64,000 nt of DNA from Galaxea fascicularis. Taxonomy: Eukaryota; Cnidaria; Anthozoa; Scleractinia; Euphylliidae. Location of the stretch: contig OX419346.1 in NCBI GenBank assembly GCA_948470475.1, forward strand, positions 5,709,495 through 5,773,494, written 5' to 3'. The notes under the pieces were generated by a model. That model saw nothing but the letters and a program-made list of their open reading frames with translations, was not told the origin of the DNA and made no database searches. The position numbers were made by a program, and so were the translations under genes. Below, piece by piece: positions 48,230 to 61,297 of the stretch. Numbering within the stretch: the stretch's first letter is position 1; every line of letters starts with the position of its first letter.

Positions 48230-49815
48230 CTCTTATTAAATCGTTTACATTCAGACTTTGCAAATCGTAACGGCCATAATATTCGTCTTTATTCCTTATG
48301 TAGATCGTTCCTCAGATTGAAAAAAAACAAGCACACCCCAGAGAGGTTGGTTCGCGATCGAATTAGGGATTTTCATGATCAAGATTCCCTAACTCGGATT
48401 AAGGTAGAGGGAAATGATAGCGGTACGTGAATGTCTTATGTTAGGCCGTATAATTCGCTCTCCTTAAAAGCAAGCATATGGGTATAAGTTTATTAGAGGT
48501 ATGGGCAAATTTAGTATTGATTTCTCTCGAAAAAATCCTCCCATTTCTGCAGACACCTAGAGCGCGGAGTTTCACTATCGCTATTTATCGGTGGAGTTTA
48601 CGATCCGTTCTTGGCGGTCAACCAAATCCTCAATCACCCGTCGAAATTTGTATACACTATGTAATCTCTCTATTGAAAACGAAAACGCAGAAAACAAATG
48701 GTAAATGGATAATTTTTAAAAAATCCTCGTTACACCGATATTAGTGACCTTTAGATTTGAGTACGAGCACGGGATCGAGTACGAGTAAGCTTTTCAAATC
48801 CTGTTCGCGTACTTTAAATGATCACTAGTGACACCAATCTTCATTCTACAATCTCTGGATGTACTGGTAAGTACCAAGGAAGAGTGAGGGCTCAGGGGAG
48901 GTGACTGATTTGAAATTAGAAATTCGTACTCGTACTCAAATCAAATCTAAAGCTCCCTATTATTGCTACTATAACAACGCGAAAAACAGAGAGAGCGAGA
49001 GATAGTACAATAAATTACATCCACGTCGGTCGGGCTGCAAATTTTCATAATACTTTCTTTCTAGTGACTAGAGAAAAGCAAAAAGCACTAGTGTAGAAAC
49101 GGGGGTCTTTTTTTCAGATAAAATCTATTTAATAAACTCGTTACGTCGATTCCCGTTACGCCGTTACTCTGTTACGCGTTATACTAACAATCACTTCTAG
49201 AAACTGTTTTCGTTTACACCGTATCGCGATATATTGCCCGGACATTTTTGTAACATATCCCGATTCGTTTGAAACAAGCATCCTTAAGAAGGTGTGTTCA
49301 TATTTCCTTGCCTTACAGATTTGACAAAAATAAAGTTTTGTCTTGTGAAAGTCATCTTTACTCGATTGACATTCATTAGATATTTTATTAAATCACTTAC
49401 ATTTAAACTTTGCCGAATCTCTGGCTTCCTTCTATTGATCGATCTTCAGATTTAATAAAGCCAGCCGGGCACCCCAGAGAGGTTGGTTCGCCAGTGATCG
49501 AATTAGGGATTTTCGTGAAGATCCCTCAACTTGGATTAAGGTAGATGGAAATGATAGCGATACTTGAATCTCTTATGCTAAAGGTATAAGTCGCGCTCCG
49601 CAGAAACAAGCATATGTGGATAAGTTCATTTAATAAAGGTGACTGGAGGGGAAACTTATCGATTACTCTCAAAATCCCACAGTACCTCACGCCGGCCGGG
49701 CTGCAAATTTTCATAATACTCTCTTATTCTAGTGACTAAAGATAAGCAAAATGTTCAAGTGCAGAAACAGGGATCTTTTTTTCGGATAAAATCTATTAAA
49801 AAAAACTCGTTACAT
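48230..49815. repeat. Local direct duplication, two diverged units
   Basis: Unit A (48230-49145) and unit B (49370-49815) share CACCCCAGAGAGGTTGGTTC, GATCGAATTAGGGATTTTC, GGGCTGCAAATTTTCATAAT and AGATAAAATCTATT-type blocks in the same order. Unit A contains the 48745-48960 MITE. No coding content. Confidence 0.7.
48745..48960. mobile_element. Second copy of the GACCTTTAGATTTGAG MITE
   Basis: It is homologous to 10901-11272 without the nested insert, and ends TCAAATCTAAAGCTCCCTA. It sits inside the left unit of a local tandem duplication (48230-49145) and is absent from the right unit. Confidence 0.65.
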
Positions 49816-50608
49816 AAGGTATTTGGATTATGGTCTCAACGAAATGATGGACAGGAAAACCCGATGAGTCATTTTCGTCAAAATTTCATCTTTACCGGAC
49901 TCAAAATAAAATTCCCTGACTTTTCCCTGACTTTGTATGATTTTTTTTTTCTCTGACTATTTCCTGACCTGTGGGCCGTGCGCTTGTGAATGACAAGATA
50001 TAAAAGAATTACAAGTAGGTACCACCAGAAAGACCTTACAAAGATCAGTCCGGCGATCCACGGTCATTCACTTTAATCGATATCACCGCATAATTAGTTT
50101 GAGAAGGACGCCTTCAATAAAACTTGATCAATATTTGTATTCTGCCTTTCATTAAAGTGCTACTATGATCAAATTTTTACCCCTCGAACTTTTAGGTTTA
50201 TCACATAAAATTCCAGGAAAGATTTAAAACGCCGTTTACCGTTTTCAAATATCTGCATTGGTTCCAGACTGAGATATTTGAGTTTGAAAAATGTATAAAA
50301 TATGCAAATGAGTGGACTGGTGATGTCACAAACTCAACCCAAAATTTACATCAAGTATATAAACAGGGCTATCTCAGTCAATTTGAAACAGAAACCACTG
50401 AAACTTGACAAGCTAATTGTTCTACAGGCAACACACCTACGACTATAAGCGAATTTGGTTCCCATGGCAACTTACTCGTCTCCAGTCCCTCCAACCTGAT
50501 TTCAATATTTAAGTGATTTTCAGCTTGAAAAAATTGAACAAGGCCACAAACTCGACTTAACATATTTATATGCTTGCTGGATCACACAAATGAGGCACCA
50601 TTGGCAAA

Positions 50609-53107
50609 TAATATATATATTTAGGCAAGCCTAAAAGCGGAGCTACATAGTTATTTCCTTAATATTAGCATTTACAGATAAACTAATGTGGCAATGCCAC
50701 AGGACTCGAGCCATGGCTTCAGTGAGGACTTCTCTATATTGTGATTACATATAATTTATATATATACTTTTTACTGTTTTGCTGCAGAGCCAGAGCCATC
50801 ATTCAATCAAGTGCAAACGTAGATTTTCGAATTATCATCAGCCTTTGTGGTAGTGGTGGGCCGATGAACGACTGTAATCGAAAGAGTTGATCGAAAAGTT
50901 CAAGCGAAGCGACAATCGATTATGCTTTTTTCATAATCAATTGTTGCGGAAAAATTAAAAATTTATTGGGGACACAAAAATATTAAAATCAAGAAAAATG
51001 TCCGTTTAATATCTTGGTGTGAGTTTGGTGTGGTTTTTCGTGGACTCCTAACTTCTAAGTCATAACAGCAGATAATCTAAGAATGTGTTTACCTGTGCGT
51101 ACCCGCTGTCACTTTTTGACTTCTATGTAGGTGAAAAATATATGAAATGCTTATTGGCAGATTTCTTCGACTATAATCGATGATCGATCGGTTGTGAAAT
51201 CTCAACCGATTCCCACCACTACTTTGTGACACAGGAACTATATGATTATGATGAGCAAAAACGATTAACAAACTTTTCTTCATCACAGTTTAATTACATC
51301 TGAAATACATTTCGATACAAGTGGTAAAAATCACTTAACTAGGTTAACAGTTCTAGTGTCCCACTATTAAACCAACTTCACAATCGACATGTATCGGTGA
51401 CATTTTAATCTATCAAAAAATATTTTACAGCGAAAGTGCGATAAAACCTCAAAGTGAGCTCTCTTCGACACCGCCCATAAAAGAACAAAAGTACTTTGCT
51501 CGCCTTGTTTTGAACATTTTATTGTGTTATTCTTGTGATCTATTACAGTAAAGACGATAGAAAGTGCCGTAGATGTCCTTTTTACAATAACATGGAAAAA
51601 CGTTGAGCGAAATCGACTTTACATTTCATTGAGAAAAGTGACTGCGACAGACTGATCGAGCATACTATTTTAGCCATGAACCAACTCAGGTGATCAACTG
51701 CAATTATCGAGTGATGTTGAGAATCGTTTTTTTTCTTGACTTCGATCACTTACAAACATTGCAAACAACAAACCTTGACTACAAGTCGTGGGTGGTATTA
51801 TTTTTGGCATCACTGTTAATGATAACATCTGACTCAGGATTTCTGAAAAACATTTTTCAGCCGTAAACATTGAACAAAGGACGAAGTTTTTACTGCAATA
51901 GCCTTAAAAATCTGGGATTTTTTAACTAACAACGAGAATTGCTTTTGATGGACAACAAATTGCTGGCATTTCCAATGCTGCAGCTGTTAAAAATCGTGTT
52001 TATATTTGGCAATGAGTTGTTGATTACTCTTTTGCGAGTTTCCAATAATGTCAACAATGAAAGCGAAGCCGAGGATATAAACCGTCCGGACTTCGCTTGG
52101 CTTTTCTTCAACCAATTCTTTGCCCAAAAAAATGAGCGACAGCAGGGAAAACGAAGAGTTTTAGGCTCCAAAATGAAATATTGGAGCGAAAAGATGCATT
52201 TGGAAAAAAGACGAGCGTTTTTAGTCCATCCAAACAACATGAAAACAACAAAAGGTAAGAAAACAAAGAACGATGCCAGCGAATGTTTCTTCGGCGTTCC
52301 TTGTAGAAATTGGAAAACTAAGACAAGTAACAAACATAACTCGTAGTCACAGAGACAAATCACCATATGTCATATAAAAGACACAACAGGAATACTAACC
52401 TGCGGACAGTTTAAGTCAGTCAACAATCACTCCGAACGCAGAGCTAAAGCAGAAGCCGTCAGTTCACACAAAAGTATAAGCTTACGTATTCATTTGCTAA
52501 GCAGATACAAATCCTTATCGGGCCTTAAAGTTTTTCACCGTCACTTTGTTTTACTTCCCATGTCTACCAAGGAAGCTTCTTCAATTAAGGATTTTTAGCG
52601 GCAAAACCATCCAGTTTAATCCACAGCAAAAGTGAGCAAAAGAAGACAGCGCCTGCATGATTAAAACGCTGCCAAACCACACGATCTTCTCTCTCGTAGA
52701 TCCGTAAACTATAAAATAGCAAAGCCAGGCAATCCAATTTGCTGCTCTTAACATCCAAAGGTTGATTCTCATCGGTTTAAACAAAAAACGAACTGAGAAG
52801 TAGTCAAGGTAGGCGGCAAATTGTTTACAGGACGGTGATCTGTTGATCCTGGCGAAAAATTACGCCTCGTTTTGGTTTGGCTTGAGCCTATCTGGTCAGC
52901 GGTCAACTTCAAAAAAACAGCTGACCTCGAGAGCTCATAACTTGAGCCCGCAATATGGTCACGTGATACTGGTCAGCGGATACGTTGTTTTGACAGGTGT
53001 CAATTGACGTTGACATGGATGTGTAATATCAAAGATGTCCGCAGTAAACTAGATGGTCAGCTGGAGTATGGCCGCCATTTTGGATTATTATTATTATTAT
53101 TATTAGG
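50609..53107. repeat. Left unit of tandem duplication inside the TTAA element
   Basis: It starts TATTTAGGCAAGCCTAAAAG and ends GGCCGCCATTTTGGATTATT, matching the right unit nearly base for base, apart from the 371-bp hAT-like insertion at 50851. Both units contain a stretch that could read as a Lys-rich peptide (51939-52346; 54065-54448), and antisense a hydrophobic one (52581-52784) that has a stop in the right unit. Coding seems unlikely. Confidence 0.75.
50851..51221. mobile_element. hAT-like MITE with near-perfect 8-bp duplication
   Basis: It begins TAGTGGTGGGCCG and ends CCCACCACTA. The flanks CTTTGTGG (50843-50850) and CTTTGTGA (51222-51229) form an 8-bp duplication with one mismatch. 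Paired AATCGATT-type motifs are inside. It is present in only one of the two tandem units, so it inserted after the duplication or was lost from one copy. Confidence 0.7.
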
Positions 53108-53228
53108 GTAATATATATATTTAGGCAAGCCTAAAAGCGGAGCTCCACAATTATTTCCTCAATATTAGCATTTACAGATAAACTAATATGGCAATGCCAG
53201 TAAAGACTTCTCTATATTGTAATTGTGA

Positions 53229-53275
<47 letters not shown>

Positions 53276-55196
53276 ACTGTTTTGGTGCTGAACCAAAGCC
53301 ACCATTCAATCAAGTGTAAACGTAGATTTTCGAAATATTATCGGGCTTTGTTTCACAGGAACTATATGATTATGATGAGCAAAAACGATTAACAAACTTT
53401 TCTTCATCACAGTTTAATTACATCTGATTACATTTCGATACAAATAGTAAAATATAGTTAAATCACTTCACTAGGTTAACAGTTCTAGTGTCCCACTATT
53501 AAACCAACTTGACAACCGACATCGGTGACATTTTAATCTATCAAAACAAAATATTTTACTGCAAAAGTGCGATAAAACCTCAAAGTGAGCTCTCTTCAAC
53601 ACCGCCCATAAAAGAACAAAAGTACTTTGCTCGCCTTGTTTTGAACATTTTATGGTGTTATTCTTGTGATCTATTACAGTAAAGACGATAGAAAGTGCCG
53701 TAGATGTCCTTTTTACAATAACATGGAAAAACGTTGAGCGAAATCGACTTTACTTTTCCTTGAGAAAAGTGACTGCGACAGACTGATCGAGCATAGTATT
53801 TTAGCGATGAATCAACTCGGGTGATCAATTGCAATTATCTAGTGATGTTGAGAATGGTTTTATTCTTGACTTCGATCAATTACAAATATTGCAAACAACA
53901 AACCTTGACTACAAGTCGTGAGTGGTATTATTTTTGACATCACTGTTAATGATAACAACTGACTCAGGATTTCTGAAAGACATTTTTCAGCCGTAAACAT
54001 TGAACAAAGGAGTTTTTACTGCAATAGCCTTGAAAATCTGCGATTTTTTAACTAACAACGAGAATTGCTTTTGAGGGACAACATATCGCTGGCATTTCCA
54101 AAAATCGTGTTTACATTTGGCAATGAGTTGTCGATTACTCTTTGCGAGTTTCCAATAATGTCAACAAAGCGAAGCCGAGTATATAAACCGTCCGGACTTC
54201 GCTTGGCTTTTCTTCAACCAATTCTTTGCCCAAAAAATGAGCGACAGCAGGGAAAGCGAAGAGTTTTAGGGTCGAAAATGAAATATTGGATCGAAAATAT
54301 GCATTTGGAAAAAAGACGAGCATTTTTTAGTCGAAACAGCATGAAAACAACAAAAGGTAAGAAAACAAAGAACGATGCCGGAGAAAGTTTTTTCGGCGTT
54401 CCTCGTAGAAATTGGAAAACTAAGACAAGTAACAAACATAACTCGTAGTCACAGAGACAAGTCACCATTTGTCATATAAAAGACACAACAGGAGTACTAA
54501 CCTGCCAGTCAACAAATTTATCACTCCGAACACAGAGCTAAATCAGAAGCCGTCATTTCACACTGCAAAAGTATTCATTTGCTAAGCAGATACAAATCCT
54601 TAGCGGGCCTTGAAGTTTTTCACCGTCACTTTGTGTTACTTCCCGTGTCCATCAAGGAAGCTTCTTCAATTAAGGATTTTTAGCGGCAAAACCGTCCAGT
54701 TCATTCTTACAAAGCAAAAGTCAGCAATCAAAGACAGCGCCTGCATGATTAAAACCCTGCGAAACCACACGATCTTTTATCTCGAAGATCCGTAAACTAT
54801 AAAATAGCAAAGCCAGGCAATCCAATTTGCTGCTCTTAACATCCAAAGGCTGATTCTCATCGGTTTAAACCAAAAAAGAACTGAGAAGTAGTCAAGGTAG
54901 GCGGCGAATATTGCTTACAGGACGAAAAATTAAGCCTCGTTTTGGCCTGGCTTGAGCCTGCGATCCAATTGAAAACCAGTACCTGATCAGCGGTCAACTT
55001 CAAAAAAACAGCTGACCTCGACAGCTCATAACTTGAGCCCGCAATATGGTCACGTGGTACTGGTCAGCGGATACGTTGTTTTGACAGGTGTCAATTGACC
55101 ATTACATGGATGTCTAATGTCAAAGATGTCTGCTATAAACTAGATGGTCAGCTGGAGTATGGCCGCCATGTTGGATTATTATTATTATTATTAGGA
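53108..55196. repeat. Right unit of tandem duplication inside the TTAA element
   Basis: About 2.1 kb, colinear with 50609-53107. It lacks the hAT-like insertion, so the empty site can be read at ~53346-53360 (GGGCTTTGTTTCACAGG). A (TA)n tract at 53230-53260 is longer than in the left unit. Confidence 0.75.
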
Positions 55197-55260
55197 CATT
55201 ATTAATTATTGTGCGACGTCGTCGTCGGTCGCGCCCACGAGCAATACCGCTAGCCAAGAT

Positions 55261-55292
<32 letters not shown>

Positions 55293-56243
55293 AGGTATGG
55301 GGCTCCGCTTTGCGGCCCTTCGGGCCGCTGGAGCTCCGCTATCAAAATAGAATGCCAAAGGTGGCCGGTAAAGTCATTAATATCTGGGAGGTCTGGAACC
55401 CAGTATGTTGCCATGGTAACAAAACTTGAAAGCTCATATTGTGGAACACATCTGGTAGAACCTTACTGCAAAAAATCAAGTATGTCTGATAGAAATTGGC
55501 GGATATGTCTTTTTTCATCATATTTGATTATAATTTGGTTGAGTTTATGACGTCATCACTTGGCTAATTTGCATATTTTAAAAACTTGAATATCTCTTGA
55601 ATAAAAAGAGATATTTCAATATAGTAAACGGCATTCTTCTTCTCGTACAGACTACTTGTTTGTATTTTAAAACGGCTCAGAAAGGAAAGATGCAAATTTC
55701 GTCATAGTAGCACTTTAAGAACTTGCCGTTTGCACTTTCAACGGAACTACTAGAAATGATAATAACACTACGTCTGTAATTGAACAATGTGAAACGACCG
55801 GTTCTTTTCAATGTTTTATTCAGTCTACACTACATCGTCCTATTTCTGGGCACTATCTGTAGTTGTAGCTGTGTATTCGAAAATCAGAATTAAACAGGAT
55901 AAAAACTGCAACTGACATGAGACAACAAGTTGGCTGTTTACAAGCATGGTCGAGGATTTGAACTCGAAACGACCGACAAACAAGTCCAGCTTGTGGTTAG
56001 AGACTACTAAAACGCACCGCACCCTACACTCCAAAAACACGACGCGAGAGTCAATAGCAAAGCGAATCAGAAAGATGTATATTTATTTATTAATTTTTTT
56101 TGTTATTCAAAGTGTCGGACTTTTTTATCTTCCTTTTTCTTCTCTTTGTGATTTAAACTACATTTTTCACTTAACTAACCACAAAATCACTTTCAATTTT
56201 AATAGTCCAGCTAATTACAATTAACTAACAACAAACAAGCAAT

Positions 56244-56596
56244 TGGCCGTTTTTATACTAGCGACGCATTATCCGTCCAGACGGCTTATGCGTCTTCCCT
56301 GTTATCCGACTAGTGTAAAGACGGGACGAATTATATGAGACGCATTATCCGTCAAACATATGTACTTCATCTGGTTATGCGTCTCCAGTATAAAAACGGG
56401 CAAAAGACGACTTATGCGTCCAGGCGAACTCTCGCTCGAAATTTGTCGTTCAAGACGATTTACGAAGGATAGTTCGTCCAGACGCCTGATGCGTCTTGTG
56501 CCCGTCTTTATACTGGAGACGCATAACAAGACGAGGTACATATGTTTGCCCAAAGTCGTCCAAACGGATAATGCGTCTCTAGTATAAAAACGGCCA
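56244..56596. mobile_element. MITE with TGGCCGTTTTTATACTAG ends and internal GACGCAT motifs
   Basis: The ends TGGCCGTTTTTATACTAG and CTAGTATAAAAACGGCCA are inverted. ATGCGTC or GACGCAT occurs about ten times inside, giving several nested palindromes. GTATAAAAACGG recurs three times. The target duplication is not evident. Confidence 0.7.
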
Positions 56597-56767
56597 TTGA
56601 GGAACTATTGGTCTTCTTCAGGCACTCAGATCCGAGCAATTCGTACAAGCAATTGATGGGCCAACGACGATTCGTGACCTGGAAGCATCAACCCGTGCAA
56701 TCAGTTTAAATTTTTATAGCCCAGAAACAAACAATTATGAAATCACCCTTTAGTTGTGCTTTCAAGC

Positions 56768-56942
56768 ATGCACGCAGTCAATTATTCATCATCTTACATG
56801 CCTGGACCCGTGAACCGTGATAGAGAGGGATTTGACCTCTCTGAACTGACACAAAATTACGTAAGATTAACTCAGTGGGAGGGCTTTAAGTTGGACAGAG
56901 ATCTTTCTGGTGATTATTCTTGGAACAGTCAGTGCGGCGAAG
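56768..56942 (+). CDS. Possible first coding exon, unknown product
   Basis: The ATG at 56768 opens 58 codons (MHAVNYSSSYMPGPVNRDRE, then FDLSELTQNYVRLTQWEGF), ending at a strong donor GAAG/GTAAGG at 56942. Composition is polar and protein-like, with no signal peptide. No downstream exon in phase was recognised before the MACPF gene. It may be a real exon, a pseudogene piece or chance. Confidence 0.25.
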
Positions 56943-56984
56943 GTAAGGTGAAAACAAAACTGCAAATTCATTCTATATTTTCAT

Positions 56985-57210
56985 GGTGGTAAAAGGTATT
57001 TTCGAGATTCGTGATCAGCTTTTTTCCCGTGAAATGTGAATGGCTTAATTATTTTCCTCGTGAATCCTGATTTCCATAGGAACTGCGAGGCGTGATTTTG
57101 CAAATTATTTTCGTGAAACGAGAAATGATGTTTAATTCGCCGTGAACCGTGATTTTCATTATGTCGAGTATTGTCAAAGGACCGTTTTGTTCTCCGTGAA
57201 ACGTAACTAG
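56985..57210. repeat. CGTGAA-rich dispersed repeat, copy A
   Basis: GGTGGTAAAAGGTATTTTC, TTTAATTCGCCGTGAACCGT and CGTGAAACG motifs are shared with 58855-59040 in the same order and strand. Confidence 0.7.
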
Positions 57211-57214
57211 ACCC

Positions 57215-58850
57215 CCTACCCCCTGTGGCGAAAACCCCAATCTCACAACTACTAATGTTTATTTGAGTAGGGAAAAGAAAACACTCAGTATTAACACTAA
57301 GCAAAAGTAATTCAAAATATTGTACTTATGCTTGAATTGATTCAAAATTAATTGCTAAACTAATACGATTCCTAAATAACTCATCTTAACCTGAATCATT
57401 TTTAACCTAAAAGATAACATAAGAACAAACTAATTGTTTATAAATTACATCATGATACAGTTCCCCTTCCCTGTTTAGTTCCTTTCTGTAATCCTAGAAA
57501 TCCACCCCTGAACCAAACCAAAACCACTGAACTCCAAAACGAAACCAAAACCAACTTCACAAACCTTCTTCTCTTTGGTTCAAACCACAAAATCTCTCGG
57601 CATTTGCTTTGACTTCGTAGGACGAAGGCCTTCAGGCACTACTTTCAATTATCACGAGGCATGAAGTCTTTCGGCCCTTCTCGGCTAACGCCACCACTGA
57701 CAAATGCGTTCGTCAACTTATTTTGACTGGTGCCTGCCAATGGCTCTTGGCAATAAACTGGCTCCCCTATTCTCTTCCTGCCTTTCTTTGTTCACACTAC
57801 AGCACATTAAGTTTGTTTGACATACATTTATGCATTCATGCTATATTTTTTTTTTTGCAATTAACACTTTACAAAAACGCCACAAAGGAAAGTTGCTGAA
57901 GAGAAGACTTGTTACACGCTTATTTGCACAAAGTTACATCATACATGATACATACCGATAAACTACACAATACACTTAAGGAATATTTGAACATTGATTA
58001 CTTAAATGCCACAAACGTTACATCATTAACTAAAACAACGCCAAATTCCTCACAAACAGACACACTGAAACAAAAACCTAAACTAAATGCAAACAACTAT
58101 ACGAGAAAAAATGAAATATTCTGTGACACCCCCGCCCCTTATAATTATTACCACCTCTATTTTCCAGTTGTAACAATGATCATATCCGTTTTAATCATCA
58201 TGCAGAGAGACTGGGTGAAATAGCCCATACTTTGGTACAGCTCAGGAAAAGATTACTACGAGAGTTAAGATTCCCTTCAGTTTAAACTACAAAGGTGCGG
58301 AACTCAGAGAGCTGCTGAATTGAGGTAAAAAACATACTTAGACAATTGTTGTTAAATCTTAGCAGGTCACTGAAAATCGGTATGAGCTGAACATGTAGTG
58401 TTCAAAGAAGATGGATCTTGAAGAGTTGAAGCAATATTTGATAATCTTAAAAATTCCCGGTTTCGTTGGGATAGTGCGAGTAGGAGAAACCGTGGATGTT
58501 ACTGTCAAAAAAGCAGCGAAACGTCGCCCAGATTAAAAGAAGAATACCAAGGAAGAGACCGCCAAATTTGTAAGCCATAAGGTAAAATCACGGCTCTACT
58601 AAGAGAGAACCAATTTGAAAGACTCAAAGGTGTCGACCAATTTCGCGAGTAAAGGCAGCGCTTTCGTACTTCAATGGGTCGACAATTCCAAAAACCTTAC
58701 GAACTACAAGCGATAACTATTTTTGAAGGGAAATCTAGAAATCCCGGCGATCTTCAGTGCTTGACCAAAAGAAAACAAATATTTGGTTTAAAAGGTTTGC
58801 GACGTTTATGTAACTTTTATGTTGCACAAGCCAACCTCCAGTTACTCAAG
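57215..58850. other. Interval without a recognisable gene
   Basis: AT-rich DNA with short frames of no known family. There are no splice-bounded coding blocks and no clear inverted repeats. Confidence 0.45.
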
Positions 58851-58854
58851 AGGG

Positions 58855-59040
58855 TGGTAAAAGGTATTTTCCTGATTTTTTTTCCTGTGAATCGTGATTT
58901 CCATAGTGGCCGTGAAGCGTCCTCCCAAAATTATTTTCCGTGAAACGAGAAATATATGTTTAATTCGCCGAGAACCGTGATTTTCATTCAGTGTCTTTGT
59001 TTATCCTTTGTGTAGGGGCCGATTTATTTTCCTTGAAACG
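58855..59040. repeat. CGTGAA-rich dispersed repeat, copy B
   Basis: GGTGGTAAAAGGTATTTTCC, CGTGAAACGAGAAATATATG and TTTAATTCGCCGAGAACCGT align to copy A at 56985. Relatives in inverse orientation are at 22440-22855. Confidence 0.7.
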
Positions 59041-61266
59041 TGCCGAAGGCGCGAACGGAGCACCATACCTAAGAAAATATGGTAACCCATCGACGCATGA
59101 AATTTTGTTTATGAGGTCAACGTACGACCGTCCTTACGTCCACCCCTTCCATGTAAGCCAACTGAATGTCACACTCAAGGTGTGGGCAACCCGCGCTTTT
59201 TGGCGGGGAATCAAATAAAAAAAAAAGTCTGAGGACAGCAAGAGAAGAAACTTGTAATGTTTTATCGGCAACTAAGCTGTTACTTGAATGCTTTTAAAGA
59301 TTTTATTGAATTAGAAACTCAGACTCCAGGAACAAAAAGCCCATTAAACGCATGTGCATATCTCAAAATTTGACAGAAAGTTGTCAAAAAGCTGTCAAGA
59401 AAATGTCACGCCGCATCAGAGGCGTAGCGTGGTTTTGCCGTTTTCGTACGCACAGGAAGGCGCCGAAGGCGCGAGCCTCTAGGGAGATCTAGGAGCATGC
59501 TCCCCCATAAAAGTTTTATTTTTAGGGCCTCCGAAATTCCATTCCCCATGTTTTCCGAGGGTAAGTTTCATAAATCAAAGCATGAAAAAACGCTATTTAT
59601 TCAGTAACTTTGTTGTTTATTTGTCAGCCTTTGGTACTACTAATGTAAGTGTATATATATATAGTTTTCACACTCCGGCTAAAGAAGTCGCTTTTTGATC
59701 TTTTGGCTTTTTGATTCATTTACCACACAAATGTCAACTGAACCGAGCACCTTGAACACCTTATGAACTCATAAGTTCTGACCGGAAATGAGTGCGTTTC
59801 ACACTGCTGTCAAATCAAGTCAAATACTTTTTTGCGGACCTCTCAGAAAAAGGACGAAAATGACTTCTAGTAACTAAACTTTATTTAGCCAGGGTAGCCC
59901 ATTCAGCTACGGGTATTCCAAGGGGCCCTGGGAAATAAAGAAATGCACAATTTAAAGCGGGTCTGAAATTATTTACATCGTAAAAACTCCTAAAAATCCT
60001 ACGCTCCAAAGTACAATGACAAGTACAGTTTAAAAATTCTAAAATAAAAAGCTAAGATCTACAAGTAGAAATTACGAACAATAACGCTTAACTAGCAAAC
60101 TTTTAAAATTACTGAAAAACGGGTCAGTTTTAATGTGAGCGGGTGAAGAATTGAAATGAATAGTTCCCGCATACTTAAACGTCTTATCTTACTTCGAGAT
60201 ATGTTCGCTACTTGTCTTATTTCTTCAACTTCTCCGCGAGAAACGTCGAAATATACCCATCGTTCTTTTGTTGTCTTCGAACCGCCTTGATCTTTTTGTT
60301 TTCGCTTTTACCTGAAATCGGTTAGGACTCAAAAATGCGTATATGTATTTTCCAAATCTTTGCTGAAATTCTATCGCAAATAAACAGCTACAACCCTTTT
60401 CTGATTACCACTTATCTTTCTTGTTGTGTAATAAGCTGTGATTATCAAAATCAAGATAAGCATGGTAAGCGCACTTATAAGTGGCTGCTTGTGGTCAGGC
60501 TTCTACCCTGTTTAAGACAAAGTGATGAAATTGATACCCTGTTCAAGACAAAACACCCTGAAAACCATACCCTGTCGGGCGGCACGTCCCCGTTAATACC
60601 ATACAAGAGAGTACCCCCACTGGGCCAGCTCCTCGCCAAAGTAAACACGATTTTTAACAACTGCACCATTGCAAATGTCAGCCTAGAAATATGTTGTCCC
60701 TCACACCAATTATCGTTGTTGGTAAAAATTCGTAAAAGTTTAAGGCAAACTGTAAACTAACTGTTCAATTCTTTTGCTCAGCTGGAGTTTGCGGCTGACA
60801 AACATTTTTTAAAAAATCCAGTTTGTCTGTTGTTATTGCCATTACATTCTATCACAGCAGAAGCATATATGCTTCTGATCACAGTTAATGATGTCAAAAT
60901 ACCACTCACGACTTGTATTCAAGGTTTCAGTAGTTTGCAATAACCTTAGTTTATAATTGATCGAATTCAAAATAAAACCATTCTCAGCCGATACGAGATT
61001 TGCAGTTATGATTTGGTTCGATAGGTTAAAAAATGTCACCGATAGACATGTTAGAAAATTTGAGACTCAACCAAAGCACATGACCGGTTGAGGTTCAGAA
61101 GAAGGACTTTCAACCTACAATTAATGATTTTATAATATATCATTCATTTTAAAATGTGATAAACATCTGACGAGGCCAAAGTTTGTTAACCGTTTATGTT
61201 TATCTAGTCCGTGAGTACGTTTGCACTTGATCAAATGGACTGGCTGTTGTGAGCCGGCAAAAAAAG

Positions 61267-61297
<31 letters not shown>

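Larger units (their letters stand above)
50156..55714. mobile_element. TTAA-flanked element with long imperfect TIRs and an internal tandem duplication
   Basis: The termini AGTGCTACTATGA and TCATAGTAGCACT are flanked by TTAA (50152-50155, 55715-55718). Inverted similarity continues for ~350 bp on each side. Shared blocks include ATATGCAAAT, a TGATG(T/A)C followed by an AAACTCAACC block, and CCATGGCAAC. The first nine bases of the termini match the element at 33844-37288. Inside is a direct duplication (50609-53107 and 53108-55196). No transposase is recognisable. Confidence 0.65.

Noticed and set aside
51926..52366. Overlapping frames of 135-146 codons on both strands
   Set aside because: Present in both tandem units, but the frames shift and truncate in the second (54065-54448, 54214-54468); no family resemblance. 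Repeat DNA is the better reading.
52581..52784. Hydrophobic 67-codon frame resembling a membrane protein
   Set aside because: The equivalent in the right unit has an early stop, so there is no sign of selection to keep it.
60335..60760. 141-codon frame on plus
   Set aside because: About half of it is the CCCTGTTCAAGACA/GGGCGGCACG dispersed repeat; the rest has no family resemblance.
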